From assembly GCA_003511465.1 (NCBI GenBank), contig DOID01000142.1, forward strand, positions 21,955 through 34,189: a stretch of 12,235 nt of DNA, in the 5' to 3' direction. Positions 6,807 through 12,235 of this stretch are shown here, piece after piece. Position numbers and translations under genes: made by a program. Within the stretch, counting starts at the first letter, position 1. Each line of letters opens with the position of its first letter. The notes under the pieces were generated by a model. The model was given only the letters and a program-made list of their open reading frames with translations. It made no database searches and had not been told where the DNA came from. The stretch is from Bacillota bacterium (GTDB lineage: Bacteria; Bacillota; UBA4882; UBA10575).

Positions 6807-6846
6807 TTCAATTATGACATTTTTCACCTCGAGAGGGGGTTAACTT

Positions 6847-8763
6847 TTGCGGTTTGCTAGGGAGTTAGTATTCTATTTAGTTTTGGTTTCTATTTCTTTA
6901 TTTGTCTTATGGACTTTTTTCGGGGTCAATCAGACGGTCGAGACTTGGACCTGGGACCAGTTTCTAACAAGGGTGGAACAAGGTGATGTTTTAAAAGTTA
7001 CGGTTTTCACCGACGGCCAGATTGAGGGGAAATATTCGGTTGATGGGAAAGAGGTAAGGGATTTTGTGGCCCGCGGTCCCAGCCCTACGTTAGCACCGGA
7101 AGTATATGAAGTTCCTCTGAGCCGGGCTGGTGTGGAACGACTTTACGAACAAAAAACCGAACCATGGTGGTCAATGATCCTTCCAAACCTATTACCGATT
7201 TTGATTTTTGTCGGTTTATGGTTTTTCTTGCTTAATCAGATGCAAAATTCGGGGAATAAAGCGATGTCCTTCGGTAAAAACCGGGCCCGACTTTATACCG
7301 CCGAAGGGAAGACCAAGGTCACTTTCGAGGACGTGGCCGGTGCCGATGAAGCCAAAGAAGAATTAGAGGAAATCGTGGATTTCCTGAAACAACCGCGGCG
7401 TTTTACCGAATTGGGAGCGCGGATCCCCAAGGGTGTTTTGTTGGTTGGGCAACCGGGAACCGGAAAAACTTTGCTTTCGAAGGCGGTTGCCGGTGAAGCC
7501 GGGGTGCCATTCTTCAGTATCAGCGGCTCCGATTTTGTGGAGATGTTTGTCGGGGTAGGCGCATCCCGCGTCCGGGACTTGTTTGAAAATGCCAAGAAGA
7601 ATGCGCCTTGTATCGTTTTTATTGATGAGATTGACGCTGTCGGGCGGCAACGGGGTGCGGGACTTGGCGGTGGACATGATGAACGAGAGCAGACCCTCAA
7701 TCAACTTCTCGTGGAGATGGACGGGTTTGAAGCGAACATCGGGATTATCATTTTAGCCGCGACGAACCGCCCGGATGTTCTGGATCCGGCGTTACTTCGC
7801 CCTGGTCGGTTTGACCGGCAGGTGGTCTTAGATATTCCCGATATTAAAGGGCGGGAGGAGATTCTCCGCGTCCATGCGAAAGGGAAACAATTGGATCCAA
7901 AAGTTGATTTCAAAGTGCTTGCCCGCAGGACCCCTGGGTTTACTGGTGCCGATCTGGCGAATACTCTGAACGAAGCAGCGCTTCTTGCTGCCCGTAAAAA
8001 CCAGAAAATGATTACCATGGATGATTGTGAGGAAGCGATCGAACGGGTGATTGCCGGGCCAGAACGAAAGAGCCGGATTATGAGTGAGAAGGAGCGGGAA
8101 CTGACGGCGTTCCATGAAGCAGGCCATGCTTTAGTCGGACACTATATGCCGACGGTTGATCCGATTCATAAGGTTTCGATTATCCCGCGAGGACGAGCCG
8201 GCGGTTATACCTTAGCCTTACCCCTAGAAGATAAAAACTACGCGACCCGGACCGAATTAATGGAGAACGTTGTGTTTTTACTGGGCGGTCGGGTTGCCGA
8301 AGCTATTGCTTTACAGGAGATCAGTACCGGCGCGCGAAATGATATTGAGCGGGCGACCAAGTTAGTCCGGACCATGATTACCGAATACGGGATGAGTGAA
8401 GAACTGGGGCCGATGACCTTCGGGCATGGCCATGAAGACCAAGTTTTCCTGGGCCGGGATATCTCTCGTGATAAGAACTACAGTGAGCAAGTAGCGGCCA
8501 GTATTGACCGGGAGATGCGGTCGCTGATTGACCGATCCTACCAGCGGGCCGAGGAGATTGTCACTACCCACCGAGATCAGTTGGACCGGATCACCCAAGC
8601 CTTGCTGGAAAAGGAGACCCTGGAAAGGGCCGATTTCGAAGCATTGCTGGCGGGGACGGATCAGGAAAAGCCGGCAGTCTCTGAGGAGGCCAGGCCGTCA
8701 TCAGATGAGGGGGAACCCGCTGTCCCGGTGGAAAAAGAGGAGCCGACTGCAGACAACGAATAA
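6847..8763 (+). CDS. ftsH: ATP-dependent zinc metalloprotease FtsH
   Basis: FtsH is a membrane-bound hexameric AAA+ protease that extracts and degrades damaged membrane proteins and some regulators; in Bacillus it is needed for sporulation. The 638-residue protein has two membrane helices (about 7-27 and 111-129) around an extracytoplasmic domain. The AAA domain follows, with Walker A GQPGTGKT (201-208; Gln replaces the commoner Pro at 202), pore motif FVG (234-236), Walker B IVFIDE (256-261) and the second region of homology with RPGRFD (318-323). The M41 protease domain has HEAGH (423-427) and the third zinc ligand Asp499 in ARNDIERAT. The last 35 residues are acidic and low-complexity. The start is TTG, six nt after AGGGGGT; an in-frame stop lies directly upstream (6841-6843), and the first helix requires this start. 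It has its own promoter and probably leads an operon with the LCP gene. Confidence 0.98.
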   Translation: MRFARELVFYLVLVSISLFVLWTFFGVNQTVETWTWDQFLTRVEQGDVLKVTVFTDGQIEGKYSVDGKEVRDFVARGPSPTLAPEVYEVPLSRAGVERLYEQKTEPWWSMILPNLLPILIFVGLWFFLLNQMQNSGNKAMSFGKNRARLYTAEGKTKVTFEDVAGADEAKEELEEIVDFLKQPRRFTELGARIPKGVLLVGQPGTGKTLLSKAVAGEAGVPFFSISGSDFVEMFVGVGASRVRDLFENAKKNAPCIVFIDEIDAVGRQRGAGLGGGHDEREQTLNQLLVEMDGFEANIGIIILAATNRPDVLDPALLRPGRFDRQVVLDIPDIKGREEILRVHAKGKQLDPKVDFKVLARRTPGFTGADLANTLNEAALLAARKNQKMITMDDCEEAIERVIAGPERKSRIMSEKERELTAFHEAGHALVGHYMPTVDPIHKVSIIPRGRAGGYTLALPLEDKNYATRTELMENVVFLLGGRVAEAIALQEISTGARNDIERATKLVRTMITEYGMSEELGPMTFGHGHEDQVFLGRDISRDKNYSEQVAASIDREMRSLIDRSYQRAEEIVTTHRDQLDRITQALLEKETLERADFEALLAGTDQEKPAVSEEARPSSDEGEPAVPVEKEEPTADNE

Positions 8764-8779
8764 AATTAACAAGCCGGAT

Positions 8780-8811
8780 CCGGGGGAGCTTCCAGCAGGA
8801 GAAGCCCCCGG
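8780..8811 (+). other. GC-rich hairpin between ftsH and the LCP gene, no T run
   Basis: CCGGGGG (8780-8786) pairs with CCCCCGG (8805-8811), and an inner CTTC (8789-8792) pairs with GAAG (8801-8804) across a two-base bulge, giving 11 bp in all. No T tract follows, so it is not a classical terminator. It may protect the ftsH 3' end or tune transcript levels between the two genes. The rest of this 94-bp gap is purine-rich and holds the LCP ribosome site. Confidence 0.55.
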
Positions 8812-8857
8812 TGGAGGAGAAGAATTAAGGGGCTAAGGAGAAAAAGGAGGGGTTCCG

Positions 8858-9754
8858 TTGCAACCTTTCATTGGTTCCTTAAAAGCAAGGCCCCGTCTGA
8901 CCCAAAAGGTATTGGTGGCGGCGGTTGTGGTGCTCTTTCTGGGGCACTTGACTCTTTATCTAACGATGCAACGTTGGGAGTCGGGGATCGGGAAGGTTTT
9001 AAGCAACCCGCTCAATGTATTGTTGCTGGGGGTTGATGAGCCTAACCTTGATGCCCAGGGTGAATTAGAACTGCCCCGGACCGACACCATGCTTTTTCTG
9101 GCCGTCAGGCCGGATCAGGGACGGGTTGGACTTTTTTCGATTCCCCGCGACAGTCTGGTTGAGATTCCCGGTTTTGGGATGGAACGGATTAATATGGCTC
9201 ACGTTTACGGAGGCTATGATTTAACCAAGGATTTGGTGGAAAAGATCATGGAGATGCCGGTTGACCGGTATCTGATGCTTAATTTCCAAAGTTTTGAGGA
9301 AATTGTCGATCTGGTTGGCGGGGTTGAAGTGACCGTAGACAAACGGATGCTTTACGAAGACCAAGCGGCCGGCCTGCGGATTGATCTACAACCCGGTCGA
9401 CAGACGCTCAAAGGGGATCAGGCTTTAGGTTATGTCCGCTACCGCCGGGACCCCCTCGGTGATATTACCCGTACGCAGCGGCAACAACAATTTATGGCCG
9501 CCCTGGTGCACAAGCTAAAGGAAGGGGCGACCATCCGGCGGGTACTGGCAAACCTCCCGAAAGCTTTGGCGATCGGTAACGAATATGTGCGTACCGATTT
9601 AGAAATTATCGAGCTTGCCGGGTTATACCTATTCTTTAAAGATCTTGATTTACAGGAAAATTTGCACACCTTTACGTTGCCCGGTGAATTTTCCGGGCCT
9701 TATTGGCGTTTGCTTCCACGCGAAATTGAGCATTTGACCACATCCTATCGTTAG
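8858..9754 (+). CDS. LytR-CpsA-Psr (LCP) family cell-envelope polymer ligase
   Basis: LCP proteins transfer lipid-linked polymers such as teichoic acids or capsule onto peptidoglycan at the outer face of the membrane. The 298-residue protein has a basic N-terminus, one membrane helix (about 16-37) and an LCP domain from about 50 to 225. Family motifs are clear: NVLLLGVD (53-60), RTDTM with Arg74 and Asp76, SIPRDS with Arg97 and Asp98, RINMAHVYGG (110-119), GGVEVTV (154-160) and YVRYR with GDITRTQRQQQ (192-211), which carry the arginines that bind the pyrophosphate lipid. There is no extra LytR C-terminal domain. The start is TTG, 7 nt after AAAAAGGAGG (8841-8850); the next Met (residue 37) would cut into the membrane helix, and an in-frame stop lies at 8834-8836. 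It lies 94 bp after ftsH and probably shares its transcript. Confidence 0.94.
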   Translation: MQPFIGSLKARPRLTQKVLVAAVVVLFLGHLTLYLTMQRWESGIGKVLSNPLNVLLLGVDEPNLDAQGELELPRTDTMLFLAVRPDQGRVGLFSIPRDSLVEIPGFGMERINMAHVYGGYDLTKDLVEKIMEMPVDRYLMLNFQSFEEIVDLVGGVEVTVDKRMLYEDQAAGLRIDLQPGRQTLKGDQALGYVRYRRDPLGDITRTQRQQQFMAALVHKLKEGATIRRVLANLPKALAIGNEYVRTDLEIIELAGLYLFFKDLDLQENLHTFTLPGEFSGPYWRLLPREIEHLTTSYR

Positions 9755-9804
9755 AGTCGCTCACGCTGGCTACCGCCTTTCGTTTGTCCGAGGTAAGCTG
9801 TGGC

Positions 9805-9827
9805 CTTCCAAAAGACAGGAAGTTTTT
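9805..9827 (+). terminator. Weak terminator-like hairpin over the comB ribosome site
   Basis: CTTCC (9805-9809) and GGAAG (9818-9822) form a 5-bp stem with an 8-base loop, followed by TTTTT (9823-9827). The stem is short, so termination would be partial at best. The 3' arm is also the ribosome site (AGGAAGT) of the upstream comB start at 9831, so folding would hide it. The rest of the 76-bp gap shows nothing convincing. Confidence 0.25.
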
Positions 9828-9830
9828 AGC

Positions 9831-10586
9831 ATGAAGATGGAGTGGAATAACAGCATGAAAATAGATTTAGTGATCGCCGCCGGCAGTAAGAGGCGGCGGG
9901 AATTTTATGGGAAAACCGTGGTTGTTATTGATGTTTTACGCGCTAGTAGTACCATTGTTACCGCTTTGACCAATGGGTGTCCTGCCCTTTATCCGGTGGC
10001 CGACGCAGGAGCGGCGGCTTTACTCCGACGACAGCTAGGTTCCGATTGTTTAACTGGGGGTGAACGGCACGGCCTAAAAATTCCCGGTTTTGATCTGGGA
10101 AATTCCCCCTTGGAATATACAGCGGAAGCGGTGGAAGGCCGTCAGATTATTCTTACTACTTCCAATGGCACGCAAGCGCTGCTTGAAGCAAATAACGCCG
10201 TCGAGATTCTGATCGGCTCTTTTCTAAATGCCGAGCGGACCAGTTCCTATTTGGCCACAAATTCGGAGGTGGTCTTTTTTTGCGCGGGGAGTAATGGGGA
10301 GCCGGGGCTTGAAGACTTGCTCTGCGCTGGGTTGATGACCGAACAGCTTCTGGCCGGTGGGGTAGAGGCCGAATTGACTGATGGAGCCAAGCTTGGTTTA
10401 ATTACTTATCGGTATTTGCTGAGCGGTCCCAAGGCTAAGCTTGCTGATGTTTTACGCCAGTCCCAACATGCCAAGCGCCTCATCGACATTGGGTTTAGCG
10501 CTGATCTTGATTATTGCGCCCAAAGCGAGACCCGTCCCTGTTTAGTTCGTTATCAGGACGGGCGTATTACGTTAGACCATAGATGA
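9831..10586 (+). CDS. comB: 2-phosphosulfolactate phosphatase family protein (ComB)
   Basis: ComB-family enzymes are magnesium-dependent phosphatases that turn 2-phosphosulfolactate into sulfolactate, a step of coenzyme M synthesis in methanogens. In Bacillus the homologue YitC serves sulfolactate formation in spores. The 251-residue protein has the family motifs: VVIDVLRASST (31-41), GERHGLKIPGFDLGNSP (77-93), TTSNGTQAL (109-117) and a CAG...GEPGLEDLLCAG block (151-167). The name is unrelated to competence genes. Two starts are possible: ATG 9831 (AGGAAGT 7 nt upstream, but inside a possible hairpin) and ATG 9855 (GGAGTGG 9 nt upstream). The second gives MKIDLVIAAG, closer to where relatives usually begin, so the mature reading may be 243 residues. 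No comA or comC partner lies in this window. The 3' end overlaps the converging diguanylate cyclase gene by 20 bp. Confidence 0.88.
   Translation: MKMEWNNSMKIDLVIAAGSKRRREFYGKTVVVIDVLRASSTIVTALTNGCPALYPVADAGAAALLRRQLGSDCLTGGERHGLKIPGFDLGNSPLEYTAEAVEGRQIILTTSNGTQALLEANNAVEILIGSFLNAERTSSYLATNSEVVFFCAGSNGEPGLEDLLCAGLMTEQLLAGGVEAELTDGAKLGLITYRYLLSGPKAKLADVLRQSQHAKRLIDIGFSADLDYCAQSETRPCLVRYQDGRITLDHR
10531..10562. other. GC-rich hairpin at the comB/diguanylate cyclase 3' junction
   Basis: CCCGTCC (10531-10537) and GGACGGG (10556-10562) pair perfectly over 7 bp; a bulged C and a further 2 bp (TG 10539-10540 with CA 10554-10555) extend the stem. It lies inside the last codons of comB and starts four bases beyond the stop of the - strand gene. 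Neither side has a T run, so it is at most a 3'-end stabiliser or a Rho-type end point for the - strand transcript. Confidence 0.4.
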
Positions 10587-12198
10587 TTACTTTGTTTCGT
10601 CCGGAGTTCTTTGCTCGGTAGAGTGCCGCATCTGCTTGGGCGAAAACTTGTTTGAAAGTGGTGTTTTCGCCAGAGGAAACGGCAATCCCGCAGCTAACCG
10701 TCAGCGAAAACTCCTCCCCCTCTTTGGTTCGGAAGATAAAGGCGGCCAGTTCTTTCCTAATCTCCTCGGCGAGGGCGAACAGATCTTCAACCTGATAATT
10801 CAGGCCGAGCATTAGGAATTCTTCGCCTCCGTAACGGACCGCAATACGCCCCGGCGCTGTGTATTTGGACATAATAGTCGCAAATTCTTGAAGAACAACG
10901 TCACCAGTGATGTGACCATAGGTGTCGTTCACAATCTTGAACAGATCTAGATCGAAAATCATACAACCGATCTGCTTTTCATTATTGTCTTTCAGGACAG
11001 AGAGAAAAATATCCAGATAGTTTCTGTTATACAAGCCGGTCAGCGAGTCATGCCAGGCCATTAACTGAGTTTCTTTATGAAGCAGCGTATTTTCCAGCGC
11101 TAAGCTGACCTGATTGGCAATGATCATTAACTGTTCTTGTTGTTCGCGGTTAAAAGAGAACTTTTGGGTACTGATCGCCATGATGACGCCTATATTGTTA
11201 TTTTTGGTCGAAAGGGGCACGGTAATGACGGAGGTAATGCCGTGCTGCTGCCAGAAATCCTGTTCAGCGGGGGAAATCGCCTCTTCATTATGGATGGTCT
11301 GACTCTTAATCGTCTGTGCGACCAGACTGTCTTCTGCTTTGACGATCTCTACTAGGGATGCGGGCAGTTCTTTTCCGGAGAAAGTCGAGAGGCGATAGGA
11401 ATTGTTCTGCTCCTGAGTGAAGATGGCACAGCTATAACTCCCTAAAACGCCTTGGATGATGTCGGTAATCCGGGTCAGGAGCTTGGTTTCGTCCATTTCT
11501 TCGAGGAGGAATTGTTGGATCAGGGTCAAGGTATAGGAGAAGGCATACTTCTCTTCTAGGCTAGTTTGGGTCAGATAAGTTTCTTTCAGAACTACTTCTT
11601 TCTCGTCCAGCATCCGCTGGAGATGATGGGCTAAACGCCGGTCAGATCGGGCATAAAAAAAGGTGAAAATTCCGGCTAAAACCAAGCCAATGACGGTGGC
11701 GGAAACGGAGAACCGGTGAAAAGCAGTAGCCGAGATGAAAGTAGTCCCTAAGAACCGGTAGTTCGACCAAAGCAGAACAGCATTAAGCGCGAAACCGCAA
11801 AGGGACAGGATGGTAAGGTATAAGGTTTCTCCAGGAATGTACTCCCTGACGGAGAGGAAAATCAGGAAAAAGTAAAGGACTAAGAGATTATTAACGGGGA
11901 GGAAACCCAGGTAATAAACCAAAGAGACGGCGACCACATCAAGTAGATCTACCACCCAAAATAGTCGGTTTTGACGAAAAGGTTGCCGCCGGTAAAGGTA
12001 TTCTTTCACCAGTAGACTGCCGATGATAAAGACGAAGACAAAAAGGAAATTAGGGGAGGAAAAGCTAGGGTGAGTTCTTTTAACCCAAGCGTAAAGCACC
12101 CATGCCGATAAGAAAAAGACCCCACTGGTGAGGTGGTGAACCTTAAAATAGCGCTGCAGACGAATCCAGATTTTGCGGAATTTATTCTGTAGTACCAT
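10567..12198 (-). CDS. Membrane GAF-GGDEF diguanylate cyclase
   Basis: This protein probably makes cyclic di-GMP from two GTP in response to a signal sensed by its membrane or GAF part. Numbering from the longest frame (546 residues, ATG at 12207): six membrane helices at about 25-185, a linker helix (about 188-222), a GAF domain (about 225-378) and a GGDEF domain (about 380-545). The GGDEF domain has DSLTGLYNR (387-395), FDLDLFKIVND (418-428, metal ligand Asp419), GD (435-436) and an active GGEEF site (460-464). The product-inhibition motif RXXD that usually precedes it is absent: the equivalent positions are Ala451 and Arg454. Start choice: AAGGA touches the first ATG (12207), which is too close, so I prefer the ATG at 12198 (or 12201), 8 or 5 nt from it. 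The gene is convergent with comB and its promoter lies at or beyond the window edge. Confidence 0.93.
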   Translation of the reverse strand: MVLQNKFRKIWIRLQRYFKVHHLTSGVFFLSAWVLYAWVKRTHPSFSSPNFLFVFVFIIGSLLVKEYLYRRQPFRQNRLFWVVDLLDVVAVSLVYYLGFLPVNNLLVLYFFLIFLSVREYIPGETLYLTILSLCGFALNAVLLWSNYRFLGTTFISATAFHRFSVSATVIGLVLAGIFTFFYARSDRRLAHHLQRMLDEKEVVLKETYLTQTSLEEKYAFSYTLTLIQQFLLEEMDETKLLTRITDIIQGVLGSYSCAIFTQEQNNSYRLSTFSGKELPASLVEIVKAEDSLVAQTIKSQTIHNEEAISPAEQDFWQQHGITSVITVPLSTKNNNIGVIMAISTQKFSFNREQQEQLMIIANQVSLALENTLLHKETQLMAWHDSLTGLYNRNYLDIFLSVLKDNNEKQIGCMIFDLDLFKIVNDTYGHITGDVVLQEFATIMSKYTAPGRIAVRYGGEEFLMLGLNYQVEDLFALAEEIRKELAAFIFRTKEGEEFSLTVSCGIAVSSGENTTFKQVFAQADAALYRAKNSGRNKVIIYGLT

Positions 12199-12235
12199 CA
12201 TAATCATCCTTACAAAGCTGTTATTTAAGCTTTTT

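Noticed and set aside
7293..7700. 135-codon open frame antisense to ftsH
   Set aside because: Its product is a Ser/Pro/Thr-rich string mirroring the codon bias of the AAA domain; no recognisable motif.
8780..8811. Intrinsic terminator after ftsH
   Set aside because: The hairpin is strong but is followed by GTGGAGGAG, not a T run, so I list it only as a hairpin.
12214..12235. Terminator-like hairpin AAAGCT...AGCTTT at the right edge
   Set aside because: The stem is AT-rich, only 6 bp, and cut off by the window edge; it lies upstream of the - strand gene where a + strand terminator has no visible gene to serve.
1..12235. New defence, mobile or biosynthetic system hidden in the window
   Set aside because: All complete genes fall in known families with expected neighbours; there are no integrase, transposase, toxin, restriction or array-like repeats to support such a claim.

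Overview
This window looks like chromosomal core DNA from an endospore-forming Bacillota, probably a Clostridia-like or related deep lineage, with a mixed base composition judged by eye to be near half G+C. Lineage evidence: a GerMN-domain spore protein, a DacF-type D,D-carboxypeptidase and SpoIIE, together with the spoIIE-tilS-ftsH block common in spore formers, strong Shine-Dalgarno sites and two TTG starts behind good ribosome sites. I cannot name a genus.

Layout. All complete genes but the last are on the + strand. Bases 1-72 are probably the end of an upstream gene. A GerMN-domain gene (182-775) stands alone and ends in an intrinsic terminator. A D-Ala-D-Ala carboxypeptidase (855-2066) and a YkvI-family membrane protein (2068-3120) form a tight pair, one base apart. 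Then come spoIIE (3236-5188), tilS (5339-6775), ftsH (6847-8763), a LytR-CpsA-Psr (LCP) gene (8858-9754) and a ComB-family 2-phosphosulfolactate phosphatase (9831-10586). On the - strand, a membrane GAF-GGDEF diguanylate cyclase (12198-10567) converges on comB and overlaps it by 20 bp. No gap exceeds about 150 bp. I see no tRNA, rRNA, CRISPR array, insertion sequence or phage gene.

How the genes fit together. SpoIIE is the forespore phosphatase that activates sigma-F. The carboxypeptidase and GerMN protein fit cortex and germination roles. FtsH (membrane quality control), TilS (AUA decoding) and LCP (attachment of polymers to peptidoglycan) are household genes often found near spoIIE. ComB homologues make sulfolactate in Bacillus spores, so it may be another spore-linked gene.

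Most interesting points. (1) The spoIIE promoter candidate keeps the unusual 21-bp -35/-10 spacing and an overlapping Spo0A-box-like site known from Bacillus subtilis. (2) A perfect Spo0A box overlaps the -35 of an otherwise strong ftsH promoter. (3) A 40-bp degenerate repeat joins the gerMN leader to the spoIIE-tilS gap. (4) SpoIIE has a membrane domain about half the usual size. (5) hpt is missing between tilS and ftsH. I found no convincing new multi-gene system; the window is mostly ordinary core genome with interesting regulation.
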